Shown here in pieces: positions 11,575 to 23,893 of a DNA stretch of 64,000 bases (positions are counted from its first letter, which is position 1; every line of letters begins with the position of its first letter). The notes under the pieces are model-generated. The model saw nothing but the letters and a program-made list of their open reading frames with translations. It was not told the origin of the DNA and made no database searches. A program made the translations under genes and the position numbers. This DNA comes from Cryptomeria japonica. Taxonomy: Eukaryota; Streptophyta; Pinopsida; Cupressales; Cupressaceae. The stretch is taken from contig NC_081409.1 of assembly GCF_030272615.1 (NCBI RefSeq), forward strand, positions 653,514,468-653,578,467, given 5' to 3'.

Positions 11575-12129
11575 TTGCCCAAAAGTTTGGGCATGACAAA
11601 AGATCACATGAAGGACTTACATATTCAAGTTAAGGAACATCTGGAGGACATGAACAAAAAGTATAAGAAGAAAGTAGATAAGAAGAGGAGACATAAGGAA
11701 TTCAAAGTTGGTGATGAAGTGATGGTTTGTCTGAGAAAAGAAAGATTCCTGGTTGGAACTTATAACAAGTTGTAGATGAGAAAGTTTGGACCTTGTAGGA
11801 TTTTGAGAAATTTTAGTTTTGGGAATGAATATGAAGTGGAGTTACCAGATAGTCTAAGTCTTTCACCTGTGTTTAACATTACAGATCTTCATCAATATCA
11901 TGAACCAAAATTCAGTGAGGATAGTATTGCAGACTTGGAGAAATAGTTGCCCCAGAAGGAACTAGATCTGATTGAAGACATTTTGGACAGTAGGATTGGG
12001 CGTAATACCTAGAGCAGTTAGTATAAGGAGTATCTTGTGAAGTGGAAGGACATACAAGTTCAAGATTCATCTTTAATTTCTTAGGTAGAGATAGACCGCC
12101 TTGGTTTTCCTCTAACTCCAAAGAAGTGA
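11575..12129 (+). pseudogene. Ty3/gypsy chromovirus pol 3' end: integrase C-terminus plus chromodomain
   Basis: One frame across this stretch gives the basic integrase tail (KDLHIQVKEHLEDMNKKYKK, then HKEFKVGDEVMV and KFGPCRILRNF, ELPDSLSLSPVFNITDL), followed by a linker and a chromodomain core (YKEYLVKWKDIQVQDSS). Chromodomains guide integration to marked chromatin in chromoviruses. The frame is interrupted by TAG codons at 11773-11775 and 11944-11946 and further stops in the chromodomain; the first two fit Gln-to-TAG changes. The rest of pol and gag are absent upstream, so this is a remnant. It is unrelated to the Copia elements further on. Confidence 0.85.
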
Positions 12130-12728
12130 GAGACTCACTTTCTCAACAAGATTGGATGTCTAATGCAGGAGCATCCCTGGTTCATAGAAATCTTGCATCA
12201 ACCAAAAATATTTCCTTTCTGTTTGTAGTTTTAGCATTTCTTTGTGTGTCCCATATTTGGCTCACCAGAACCTATGGAGTTGGATTTTTCTTGAAGAACT
12301 AATCACATTCTTTATTTCCAAATCATGGAGCATTTGGATCATTTTCTGGTAAGTTATTGCTACCGGTTTTCGAGACAGTTTTCTGTTACCGATTACCTAG
12401 ACCTATTTGCATTGGTGATCTATTAGATCCCTTCTGTAGCTTTCAGAGCCCTGAGCATTGACTATAATGTTCCTTGGCATGTGGTCAACCTTTTCACATT
12501 AGGTCTTGTTCTTCAGGTTTTGATCCCTTGTTTGGACCGACCGGATCCCCTTGGATCATATAAATAATTTTAATATAGCATTAGAATGTAATCAAAGAAG
12601 TTAGATTGAGCATAGAAGATAGATCTTAAGATTTGAGGTCCCAGTTGTAACCTTTTTTGTATTTTGAGCATGTTTTAGCAGGCCTGTGATTCAGTTTCTG
12701 TAACTTAATTGTTACCAGTTGTTTAGAA
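12130..12728 (+). other. Probable 3' non-coding region and LTR remnant of the gypsy element
   Basis: It follows directly after the chromodomain stop. It is non-coding, with a TATA-like CATATAAATAATT at about 12558-12570. This is where the polypurine tract and 3' LTR of the gypsy fragment would be expected, but no LTR ends can be fixed. Confidence 0.4.
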
Positions 12729-13481
12729 TCACTTTTCATGATATAATTCAATCTGTTCTACATTACCTCCATCATGTCCATGTGTTTTCATTGTGTTTAC
12801 TATTGCTGACCGATCTGGACTGATCTCTTTGAGGTCCCTCCTAGTCAGTGACTGCTTCACTACCATAGGAAGAATTGCCACAAATGTGGCCAAAATATCA
12901 CAATTTACTCTATAACAGAACTCATTGTTGATAAATTTGTCTCCCAAAATATTCCTAACTACTTCGGAGGACAAGTTATCCAACTCAAGAACACTCTACT
13001 CCATCTCTTGAGTTTAACCTCACCCCTAAAAGCTATTAGCCTAGAGTTTGAGGCAGAAACTAGTCTAAGGTTCAACTATGTACTCACCACACACTCCTAT
13101 ACAATCACTTGCTGAGCTCTTACAGAAAATAAAATAGACACTACAATTGAAGTGACTATTAAAATTTGTTGCAGATGTTAAGTCATGTAAAATGGCATGT
13201 GTGAAGTCCTCATAATTAATAAGAGATTTTTGAGGTTATCCTACATCCGTAGGCTAATTATGCTATTGTGATATTCTTGAAACTTCCTTAATCCCACTAA
13301 CCGTAATCACCGTTATAATATTTAGCAAATCTTAAAAACTATGTTGAGTTCCTACTATGAAAAATGTGTGCTGCTAAACTAATAAAACTCCACAAGAAAA
13401 GAGACACTTACATATTTAATAATGGCCAATAAATTTCACAAAATGATCCCCTCCTAAATAAAGCATTGCCATTATTTACTA
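12729..13481. other. Unassigned DNA downstream of LINE-1b
   Basis: A minus-strand frame of 84 codons (12729-12983) is open but resembles nothing I know. The segment could be the 3' untranslated part of LINE-1b, since LINE-1a also has a long 3' region, or flanking DNA. No poly-T tract or TSD decides between these. Confidence 0.3.
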
Positions 13482-15090
13482 TTAACCACCTATTTTTTTC
13501 AATAAAAATCCATCCACTCCCAAATTTGCCACTTTTTTAGGCTCAATATTCCCCCCTCTAAATATATGATTTATAGTGGTAGCTTTAAATAAATTAAGGA
13601 GTTGAGTGGCTCTGGCCATTCTCGAGTTCAACTTCCAATTAGGAGTACTTTTAGTTCTCAAAGAATTTATGATAATTTGAGAATCCCCTTGTATTGCTAA
13701 TTTCTTAATGTTAAGATCTATATTGAATAATAAAACTTCTATAAGGGCATCCATTTCTACTATATTATTATTAACCTTTCCTACTGGCCTAAAAAGAATA
13801 TCACATATGGATCCATGCCAATAGTGAATGATGTAACCAATACTAGCTGATCTCGGGTTCCCTCTAGATTCTCCATCAAAATTAAGTTTAAAGTAGACAT
13901 ACTCTGGTTTTTCCCATTTACACAATTCTCTCTTTAGTTTCCTCTCACTATCCCCATTTTCATATTGTGGAGGTATAATGAGACCAAACCATTCTTTCCT
14001 AACTAAGTTATCCCAGCTATAAAATATACAATCTTTAAGATTACCTCTCCTAATTCTGTTGTTAGTGGTCTCCACTATTGCTACTTCAATTTTTTAACAC
14101 AAGTTGTATGTTTCCATTTTTTTACCTTGGAAAATATTTCTAATTTCTTTCTTTCCACACCTCCCAAAATAAGATGGAGGGAGATAATTTCCAAATCACA
14201 CCATATAGACTCTTATTACATATAATCGACCAAATTTTTTTATTGCTCATTAATTTATTGGACATTGCTATCTTCCAACCTAACTTTCTATAGAGCCTAT
14301 CCTAGCATTATGAGGTGCAGGGATAGTTCATAAAAAGATGATCTATTGTCTCTTTGTTTGCTTCACAGAGAATGCACATAGATGGCCCTTCAAAACCATT
14401 TTTCCTAAACATTCTATGGTCAAGATTATTTTTTGTAATGCAGCACACAAGAACATTATTGCTTTAGGCAAGTAGACCTTATCCTAGCATAGTTGAATGG
14501 GGATGTCTATCTTATCCCATTTTTGAGACTTAATCTACTCAAAGTATCCATATTTAACTTTGTATTCTCCTGAGATGGAACCTAACCATATTAATTTCTC
14601 TTTACCCTTCTTAAAAGAAATATGTCTTTTCACTAATATGTCTCTAAATTCCTTCTTCTCTGACTCGGTTAAAGGCATTAGATCCAGTGATTTTAATTTC
14701 TACCCTAAGACTGGATCCCCATTAGGAAACTCAATATAATTGTACAAGTAGTCCCCCCGTAGATTCCTCAAAAACCTCCTTGATTCTGGAATTCAAAGGA
14801 GCACAGTCCAGTGCTGTGAATCCATTCCAAGAATCACTCCAAAAAATAACCTTCTTCCCATATACTATGTCCCAAGTTAACTTATTTGAAATCAAATTCC
14901 TATTATCTAAGATGAGATTCCAAACCCTAGATCCTCTGTGAGAGTTGGATGTTCTAAAAATATTGCTTGGGCTTGACCCAGTCAAATATTTCTTGTACAT
15001 AATCTTCACCCACTTTCTACCAAGTTCTTTATACATCTTCCCTACTAATTTTTCTCCTAAAGCCTTACTCTGCCAACTTAGGTTCTTCAA
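13482..15090 (-). pseudogene. LINE-1b ORF2 C-terminus: zf-RVT and RNase H
   Basis: RNase H is best preserved at 13482-14075: YFKLNFDGESRGNPRSASIG (first Asp), NNIVEMDALIEVLL (Glu), AIQGDSQIIINSL (second Asp), and HIFRGGNIEPKKVANLG, where the REAN/AD signature has decayed. Upstream (about 14150-14450) broken frames show MCILCEANKETIDHLF, the zf-RVT metal-binding pattern. 14731-15090 is the linker between reverse transcriptase and zf-RVT (SRVWNLILDNRNLI, VIFWSDSW). Several stops and shifts separate the pieces. Confidence 0.8.
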
Positions 15091-15366
15091 CCCAATACCT
15101 CATACTTCTTTAGGCCTACAAATATTACCCCATTTAATAAAGGAGGTTTCCTATCCTCTGAAGATCCCTGCCAATAAAACATTCTCATTTTGTATTCATC
15201 TTATCTTTGACACCTTGTGACAAGGGTATGCATGACATTTGGTATGTGGGAATGGCAAAAAGAACCAATTTTAAGCATTGTAGCTATACCAACATTTGAT
15301 AACCATTTCCCTTTCCAAGAGTCTATATTTTGTTCTATCTTTGACAAGACCGAGTCCCATAGCTTG

Positions 15367-16460
15367 CTATATTTGATCCCTTTGTCTAAGTAAGCCTAGA
15401 TACTTGCAAGAGAATCTCCCCTTCTTGAAGCCTAGTGTTTGATAGATTGCTATCTCCTCCCTAACACTAGTGTTTAAAAAATAAATTATTGATTTACTTC
15501 CATTGACTACCTGCCCTGAAGCCTTAACATATTTATTTAAAATAAACATGAATGCTTTTGCTTCTGACTTTAGGCCTGCTCCAAAGAGCATCATGTCATC
15601 AAAAAATTGTTGATGAGTAATATTTGCAACCCTTTCTGTACCTTTAATTCCCTTAATGTTACCTATAGAGTGTTCTTTTCTTACTCCCCTACCAAAAGCT
15701 TCTACCATAATGATGAATAAAAAGGGAGATAGTGGATCCCCTTGTCTCAAGCTCCTTCAGATTTAAAAATACCCCTTTGGGGATCCATTTATTAATATTG
15801 AGAACTTAGGGCTAGGTATGCAATTAAAAAGTATATTAATGAGTTGTTTGGAAAATCCAAAAGCTTCCATACATTTACATACAAACTGCCAATCCACTTT
15901 ATCATAAGCTTTTTTGATATCTAATTTAACCAACATAATAGGTTCTAAATTCTTTTGCACATAGTGAATAGCTTCCTGTGCAATAATTACTCCATCTATA
16001 ATTTATTTTCTAGGCACAAAGCATGTTTGTTCTTCTAAAATGATAGAGGGTAAAACTCTTTTGATATTGTTTTCTAAATCTTTGGATAACACTTTGTAAG
16101 GTGTATTGTAGAGCGAGATTGGTCTAAAATTATCCACCTCCTCTGCTTTATCTTTTTTTGGTATTAAGGTTATGAAAATGTTGTTGATTTCCTTTAGGAT
16201 TGTATCAGAGTTTCTCATGCTTTCTATAGTTTCCCACATTTCAAGTCCTAAAAAGGACCAACATTCTTAAAAAAATCTTGTTGGAAAGCCATCAGGCCCT
16301 AGTGCCTTCACAGGGTGAAGTTGTTTTACTGCTAGGTGAATTTCCTCTATAGAGAATTTAGATGTAAGCATTCTATTAACTTCCTCTGTGATTAGCTTGG
16401 GCACGTTTGAGAGTATATTGTTGCAATTGGAGATCTGTGCTATCCCAACTATTTAGTATA
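15367..16460 (-). pseudogene. LINE-1b ORF2 reverse transcriptase, broken
   Basis: Pieces in order on the minus strand: 16003-16239 (FITLIPKKDKAEEVDNFRPI, EEQTCFVPRK), 15763-15960 (MLVKLDIKKAYDKVDW with the first catalytic Asp, then ILINGSPKGYF) and 15367-15750 (RQGDPLSPFLF, and HQQFFDDMMLF). The active-site box is FFDD in place of FADD; the Asp pair is kept. A TAA interrupts the stretch after FVPRK. Upstream, 16240-16460 still reads as the linker to the endonuclease in broken frames. Confidence 0.85.
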
Positions 16461-16463
16461 TTC

Positions 16464-17645
16464 CTAAAGGATGACATTATTTCCTGAGCTATTTCCACAA
16501 GATCTTCTAAGAAACACCCTTACATCTTTAATCTGAAATATTCTATTAACTATTCTTCTCTGCTTCATATTGTTATGAAAAAATTTAGTGTTATTATCAC
16601 CTTCACTTAGCCAATTTTCTCTTGACTTGTGTTCCCAGAATATCTCTTCTTTGGATAGAATGTCATCATTCTTATGAAGTAACTCTTTTTCTTTTACAAA
16701 TTTCTCATAATTCATTCCATCTCTAATAAAACTTTCATTCAAACGAACTATCTCTTCTTCAATGTGTTCCTTCTCTTTGAATATATCTTTGAAATGTTCC
16801 TTATTACACCACATAGTTTTGTGTTTGGAGAAAGAAACTTGAATCTCCTTCCACCAGGTTTCAACTAGGTTAAGGAAATTTTTATCTTGGAACCACATCC
16901 TCTCAAATTTAAAAGGGTAGTTTTTGAGTCTCTCATCCTCTTCTATAATAAGAGCAATTGAAAAATGATCTAAACCTGTTGGAGTAAGAATAAAAGAACT
17001 TAGTGGGTTACTAAATTTGGCTAGATCCCCTCTAAATAAAAACCTGTTTAATTTTTTTGTAATGTAATTCCCACCTATCCTCCTATTATTCCAAGTGAAT
17101 GTGCCATTATCCATCCGAATGTTTAACAAATTATTATTGCTAACCTAGCTTTTGAATTCTTTCTAGGCTATAGATTTTACTTGAATGCCCCTTATTTTCT
17201 TTGACAACTTCAAAATTACATTAAAGTCACCCCCTAGAATATAGAACTCTTTTGCATTTTGATCCATATGTCATACAATCTCAACCCAAACTTCCCTTTT
17301 CCCTATAGTGCTCATTGGACCATAAATATTGATAAGGAAAAAACTTAGAGAGTTTGAGATGCTTCTAACCCTACCACCTTAATAATGGGATTTATTAATT
17401 ACTTCCTCAAAGATTACCCTTTTATGCTCTCATAAGATGACAAGACCTCCTGCAACTCTAGCTACATCTGTAAAGACTATGTTCCAAATACCCAATCTTT
17501 TATGATATTGGATCCAATCATGTGCTCTAAGCTTAGTTTCTTGTATCATTACAATCTTCAAGCCAAAAGTTGTAAGGCAGTGTTTAAATAAATGATATTT
17601 ATTAGGGACATTTAGGCCCCTTACATTCCATGATGTAATCTTCAT
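16464..17645 (-). pseudogene. LINE-1b ORF2 endonuclease and linker, broken
   Basis: 17430-17645 begins MKITSWNVRGLNVPNK and contains IQETKLRAHDW, the Asn and Glu motifs of an APE-type endonuclease. The middle (17130-17429) has INIYGP and LGGDFNVI, with several stops. 16464-17129 has TFTWNNRRIGG, KLNRFLFR, TGLDHFSIAL (the SDH motif with Ser changed to Leu) and the linker EIFWEHKSRENWLSEGD, matching LINE-1a. The start ATG at 17643-17645 overlaps the ORF1 stop as ATGA, as in LINE-1a. Confidence 0.85.
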
Positions 17646-19440
17646 TGATCCTTAGGAAGGCACTTCCCCTTCCCCACTTGTAATAAGGTTGTGATTTTGG
17701 CTTGACCTTTAGCTTCCCCAACCATATCCCTTAGTTCATTTAGGGATTTTCTTCCTCTCCTCCTTGTATATTTCCCATAGTCTGGTGTCTCCTTATTGGG
17801 GTAGTTCAAATCCAGACCTAATTTTAACCCCTTCTCAGAATTACCCCAGAGCTTGGGAGAGACATCTTGACTCTCTACCTCCATCTCCTCTCTTTCCCTA
17901 GCATCCATCTCCAATATTTCATTAATAAACCTTTTCTTCTCATTAATAATTTCTATGTTGTCCTCATCTTCTAATTATGATTCTACCTCTAGGGAATTAT
18001 TGATACCCAACATATTATAAACTACTTGTTCTGTTGGAATTTGTTCTTCTTCAGTTTCCTAAATTTCTCTATCCTCTAAAATGATCAGCTCATCCTTCTC
18101 CCTGATACCCTTCATTTGAACAACCACACCCATATTCAATCTTCTCAAAATATTATCTACTCAAATCTTTTCTATGCTCTACTCTAGATCCCCATAAAAC
18201 TAATATAAAGGTACCTCCTCGATAGAGGTGGTTTCCTTGATAATTTTATCTAGATCCTCTAGGATTAGACTTTCAATAATAAAAATCCCTCTCTCCTAAT
18301 TGAGAGTAATGTTGATTCCTTCTACTAGTGGAGGGTTTGTAATACAAACTTTCATTTGCAAGACCACTTTATCTACTTTAGTAACTATATTACCTATTAT
18401 CGGGCCCTCATGGCACTAAGATAGTAAGCCTCATGTGCTATTACAAGTTCCAGCAGCTCTAAGAATTTTGAATCTATACTAATGTTTAGTAAGATTCTAA
18501 CCCTAGTGGAGTTTAAAAAATTCTCCTCTACACCAATGAAGGACCCAAGGGAATTCCCTATCTCTACTAGGGTTTCAAACTGCAATAGTTCCAAGGGACA
18601 TACAAAATTCTAATCCATTTAGGAATGTATATTAATTTATAATTAAATGGATTAAATTTTTTCTGTCGGTCTAGGAATAAGAAGCTATGTCCTTCATAGA
18701 AAATAGGTTTACCAGAGGGAAATTTTGCCTCTAGAGATTCAATTTTGCAAAACACAAATAGAAAATTATTGGGAAGGATTGATATACTTACCTAGCCGGG
18801 GAATTTCAAATTCCTCCAACTCACAATTTGTGCATCTAATTTCCCCGAGCCGCTCCATTTTGCAAATAATCCATATTTGGGGCACTAGTTCCATCTATCT
18901 TCTATTATCCTGTTACTAACCATGAACGCCTTGTAATCACCAATATTGAGTTTGTCCTTCGTGCCTAGCTCATTCCTAGACCAATTTCTAGTTTGATGTT
19001 CATTTGAACTCTTCCCCCTCATAATACCATCTTTTCTTTTAGGGTTTGTGCTTAGGTGAAAATTGTTAAAAGCTGAATGAGCGAATTTGGGGACTTTCCT
19101 TTGGCTCTCCTGGTTTTTTCTTAGGAAATTGAATCTATTATACTCCCCAAAATTTGTTCTGTAACCCGCCTGAATTTTAGGCTTAGTAAATGAGTCTACT
19201 TGGTTAATCTTGACATTCATCCACCTAAGGCCCTCATTCAGCCAATTATATGATTGCCTCTCCAATTTCCTTGTTTTCTTGGATTGGACTATTTTCCAAT
19301 CATCTTTGTCGATGTTTGCATTTGATGGGGGGCCTTTCCTTCCCTTCCTATACATAAACTGTTATTGAAATCTTTATTGGATAGATTGGTAGCCACCCCA
19401 TTTCCACATTTATTAACCCATCTGCCATTTTTGAATACCC
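17642..19440 (-). pseudogene. LINE-1b ORF1, DUF4283-type, broken
   Basis: The N-terminal piece (18885-19355) is basic and Asn-rich; just upstream in another frame lies FFPQWVFKNGRWVNK, matching the ORF1 start of LINE-1a. The core (18397-18755) has FCKIESLEAKFPSGKPIF, IPKWIRILYVPWNY and LVEIGNSLGSFIG, the DUF4283 pattern. The C-terminal part (17642-17914) is rich in Glu and Lys and ends in a TGA overlapping the ORF2 ATG. Several stops and frameshifts. Confidence 0.75.
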
Positions 19441-19499
19441 ATTGAGGGAAAAATCCATTGAAATTGACACAGTTAGGAGGTATATAAGCTTGCCCTAGA

Positions 19500-19839
19500 T
19501 TGGAAAATTAGGTTTTGGATTTCTACGAGACTTGGCAGACCTACCAATCTTTCCATTTGGCACTAATGGAGTTCAGTAGGCTCCTGTAGCAATGCGAGGG
19601 TGAGTTATAGACATACAATTATCCCTTGATGCTACCTTCCTTACATTTGGTTTCCTTTGTGGGAAGCCATTTCTGCCATCAACTTAATGTGTTGGGTTTA
19701 CAGTAGAAGCATATTTTTTCTTATGCAGAAAATCCTTTTGTCACATTGTCGCATATTCAGAGTAGATTCTTCTTATTCAAAAAAATTAGTGGTTTTATTA
19801 CATTTTATTGTGAAACCCTCATTTTCACCATTATAATTT
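19500..19839. other. Junction between LINE-1b and element A
   Basis: Contains the probable 5' untranslated end of LINE-1b and the point where the 3' LTR of element A is cut off. No gene and no TSD seen. Confidence 0.3.
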
Positions 19840-20150
19840 GAGACAAACATTCATTGCAAACCACAATAAGCTTCACTAGAGTAGACATGAAAATGAATAG
19901 AATTACTTGTAGACTAGATAGGGAATGCCAAACTTCCCAAAACATATCAAATAGTCACCTTACTTCATTTCTTTATTATAACATGAATCCACACTTAGTT
20001 CTATAACATAGAATCATAGAAATATAAAAGAAAACATTTAAACCAATAACCAGATACACCAAATAGTAGTTGAACATATATAAATATCATCTAGATCACC
20101 AATAACAAAGGTTTGACATGAATAACAACAATGACATCCATATGTGCACA
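19840..20150 (-). repeat. Element A 3' LTR, truncated
   Basis: Matches 24796-25102, for example AAGCTTCACTAGAGTAGA and TAGTAGTTGAACATATATA in both. Only the U3 start is left. Confidence 0.8.
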
Positions 20151-20499
20151 AATCTCCTCCTTTGTCATTGATAGAAAAATAGAATGTCTGCAAAGAAAAA
20201 AAACATACTCCTTTGTTTTCCCCCCTATCAATATTTTCCCCCCTTTGACAACAATGACAAAGGGTGACTCCTCAAGCCAAAAACCATACAAATAAAAAAA
20301 TTACAATTCAAGAAAGAAAATAGAAATACTTGTTAAACATTTCTAGACCAAATGTCCCTGTGCTATTTCTTGAAACCAATAAAAGAAGAGTTCCAAGCAC
20401 AAATAGTAGTAGATAAAATGTTACTTTGACATTCACAATAAACACATGTAATCACAACAACATCACACACATTTGTGCTAACAACACTCTACTCAAGTC

Positions 20500-22485
20500 T
20501 TTCCACATCAACCAATAACCTAAGAAAAGTGGACAACTTCAATTCTATGACATCCTTGAGTTCACAAAATAATTCAAATATTCTTCTCTCTCCTTCTGCC
20601 TTATTGACAACTAATAATGAATATCCTTAGCCATGGAACTCATTGCGCTATTAGAATATTTTTAAATGTTAAAGGACTGGGCTAACTAAATAAGATGAGA
20701 CTCAATTTAGTCTATTTCATCTTTGAACTACTTTCTAGCTACAAACCATTATAAGAAATATTTGTATAATTGAGATGCATTATCAATAATCTTCTTGAAA
20801 TTAACCCAAGTTTAACTTAAGATCATGATGTGACTTTAGGTATTTTTTGTTCATCTTGTTAATACATTTTCCTCACTGCAAGGTTGACTAGATTCACTAT
20901 CATTACTATTAATAGTAGTCATATGCTTAATCAACAACTCTATCAACACTTCTGGAAGAACATCAATAACATTTAAAGGAACAAGATTGTTCCAAAACAA
21001 ATAAGTAGCACACACTTAGTTGATAATGTATTGATCATAAGACAAAACGGTGAGATTAAACTAACCAATTCTTTTCAAATCATTAGGCCTCACAAGAATC
21101 TAAACTGCATCTTCTTGATCAAATGAGCCTTCCTCAAAAGAGGTAGGAGAGGAAATCACCAACTTCCTAGCTATAGCATATTTCTAGAAATTGAACTTCT
21201 CCAAGTTTTCTTCATCACTCTCAACAATGGTAGCTTCTATAGATTCCTTTTGATATTTGTTTACCTTTAGAAACCTTAGAAGATTATATATTTACTTCCA
21301 TGATGATTTCCTCACTTTCTTTCCTTTCAACACCATATCAAGATTGCTTATTTCCAACACATCTACTCATAACCTCATAATAAGTCCCAAATCCTTATGC
21401 ACTTACATCTTTAGACATTTTAAGAATTATTTCCATAATGCTCATGCATTCATCTTTTGATACTTCATAAAGAATCTTATCCACCAATAAAGTTCTTGGA
21501 ATAACAACTTTAATAAAATAGTTGTCCTTGTCCACTAGAAAGGTAAAATCATATATGGACCATTCGAAAATATTCAAAGGAATATAATTCCTTATAGTCA
21601 TCTCTTTTGAATGTCTAAGAAAGAACTTGTGAAAAGTAGTATCACAATCATCCAAATTATCCAAATATCCTTTAATCTGAGTACCTATTGGAACATCTTT
21701 TCACACTACATTGTTCAATCTAGGTAATGCATTGAGAAAGTAAAATACCAAACACACAATAAGTGAACCATATTAGAAGGGGTACAACTCAGTCTTCGCC
21801 AATTGAAGTTTATCCAACAATTGTTGCCTCAACAATTCACATAGATCATAGTCAACATTTTCTTATAGCATCTTATAAGGCACAAATACTGTTGTAGAGG
21901 AAGTTGAACCTTCATGATTCCTATAATATACCTTATATGAAATAGCCATTGATTCATAGTTTACTACCAAATCAATAATTGTATCAATCCATAAGTCTCT
22001 CTTGTTAGACACAATACTAGTCAATTTTTTTACTTCATCATTCTTCCTAGATTTTAATGAAGCACAGTTCTGAACAAACATAAACCAATCATATCCCTTG
22101 GGGCCTTTTTCAAAATCTGTTATGGTTGATCCAGCCATAGACAATCTCCATGAATTAGTATTAATACTATCTTTATTATCTCCTCAATATGAAACATAGG
22201 AAATTCACTCCAAGCATTCAAACCCTTATGCCCTAAACTAGCATACTCTACCCTAAATCTCCGTCTGCCATCTACTAGATGATTTTTCTTGAAATTGTTG
22301 AGCTTACCACGATAATATTCTTCCAAAGAAGCATGAATATAACTAAAAATGTCTTCTTTACATACCAATTTGCTGGGAACAATAGAAAATGCACCAATTG
22401 GATTGCATGATGCTGAAATAAATGGTTTAAATTCAGACCTAGGTCTTTCTTCACTATTACCACTAACAATACTAGGGTTCACCAT
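20500..22485 (-). pseudogene. Element A ORF2, unrecognised protein, badly broken
   Basis: Recognisable pieces: 22120-22485 (FHIEEIIKIVLILIHGDCLW, matching the block VIRIVLRRVHGEFFWL of element C and VKFVLSRVNDDFMWL of B), 21863-22144, and 21395-21664 (FTFLVDKDNYFIKVVIPRT, matching the block that reads ICFVIKKDEIWMEAVIPRT in C). Sequence further down to about 20500 has only short frames with many stops. The order of conserved blocks is the same as in B and C. Function unknown. Confidence 0.6.
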
Positions 22486-22785
22486 ATGAATATATTTTAG
22501 GAAAGTAAAATACCTTTGAATAATTCTTCTTCTCTTCTACTCTTACTTTTCCACCCTTCGATCATAATTACACAAATTCATTTCGAATAAGAAATCTATA
22601 TTTGTCAATTAACATTTCCTCAAAAAGCTAATACTGTATACTCGGAGTCACTGAAAAATATTTGAAGTATCAAATTTTCTTAGAATCCATAAAAAAAATT
22701 AGTTGAATACATCTATAAGAACAACCTAACACCAAGCCAAGAGGGGATGAAAGATATTCTTTTCAAATATCCCCCTCAGACATAG

Positions 22786-23747
22786 CTATTTGAGTAAATT
22801 ACCAGAAGATGGGTCTACACCCACAAAAGGTGTGGATCCATCCTTAATATTTTCTTGAGTCTTATCATCATATTTCCTCACCCATTTCATCTTCATCTTC
22901 TCCTTTTCCTTATTGATATCGATCTTCCTTTCTAGACCATTATATTTTTCAATTCTACTTCTGCAATGTCTTGCAATATGACCCATCTTGTTAAAATTAT
23001 GACATACCAGACATTCTAAGGTTTGCTTCCATTCATCTTGTTATTTTCAAATCTTCTTCATGCTATGCATTCAAAATATTTGTGTCCATATGTATTGCAA
23101 TCATAGAATACTCCATTGAAAGAACAAACATAACTTGAATTCCTATATCAATTTCTCATCATTCTACTTTTACATTCAGTAGCCTTATGCCCAAATTTAT
23201 TACAAGAGTAGTATCTGATGATAATTTCTTTATTTTTTATTTTACTTCTGCATTCACTATCTCTATGTCCAAATCCATTAGATGCAAAGCAGTTACCATT
23301 AAAATCGAATACCAGATAGGAGCATAAGGAGCTCTTTGTATATCTCTTGTATTTCTAAAACTTTGGTTTTTTTGATCCTTTTTATCTTTAAATTTGTTGA
23401 TCCCTTTATCCTTTTTTGAGCATTCACCTTATTCAAATCCAAGTCCGCTCATCTCTTTTTTTTGTTTAATAATTAAGAACAAGATCTAACACTGCACTGC
23501 CACCTTTGAGTTTTAATCCATTTTCAATATGATCTTTCATAACCTTTAGTTCCTCCTTAAGATTGATAAATTCTTCAAGATTTGCACATTCTCTAGTCTT
23601 TTCATCAAAAAAAATTTCAAATTCATCAATAGCTTTCTTTCCTTTATCAAGCGGGGTTCTTAAAAGAGAAATTTTCTCAACTACCTTCTTGTATTTCTCT
23701 TTACTATCATTCAAGTTTGTCAAATTAAATCTTAATTTTCCTTCCAT
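22786..23747 (-). pseudogene. Element A ORF1: coiled coil plus zinc knuckles, broken
   Basis: The N-terminal piece (23466-23747) is a heptad-like Lys/Glu/Leu-rich coiled coil (NLEEFINLKEELKVMKDHIE). Behind stops follow about four degenerate zinc knuckles between 22960 and 23310: CFASNGFGHRDSEC, a YSCNKFGHKATEC, a DCNTYGHKYFEC and CHNFNKMGHIARHC, each missing one or more of the CX2CX4HX4C ligands. The 22786-22986 tail has the basic, Asp-rich end (KWVRKYDDKTQ) also seen in C (KQWIRKADLN). Confidence 0.65.
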
Positions 23748-23879
23748 GTCAGTAATATCATCTACATAATTCTATTCATTTCAATCCATATCATCCATAT
23801 CATTCAACTCTTCTTCAAACATATTATTCAAATTCCAAGATCTACCTCAACTTGTTAAGCTAACTTTTCAAGAACCAGA

Positions 23880-23891
23880 GCTCTAATACCA
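23880..23891 (-). other. Primer-binding site of element A
   Basis: TGGTATTAGAGC on the minus strand, one change from TGGTATCAGAGC, the plant Copia primer site complementary to initiator Met-tRNA. It lies two bases from the 5' LTR. Confidence 0.75.
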
Positions 23892-23893
23892 AC

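Larger units (their letters stand above)
13482..19500 (-). mobile_element. LINE-1b, second L1-clade LINE, heavily decayed
   Basis: Same domain order as LINE-1a on the same strand: ORF1 (about 19440 to 17642), endonuclease, reverse transcriptase, zf-RVT and RNase H ending at 13482. Protein similarity to LINE-1a is clear in motifs but low overall, so the two are distinct subfamilies. A short T-run at 13493-13499 right beside the RNase H stop may be the poly-A end, or the 3' end may lie further down. No TSD was found, so both boundaries are approximate. Confidence 0.85.

Noticed and set aside
12729-12983. 84-codon minus-strand frame
   Set aside because: No recognisable domain, alone in non-coding DNA; kept only as part of an unassigned stretch.
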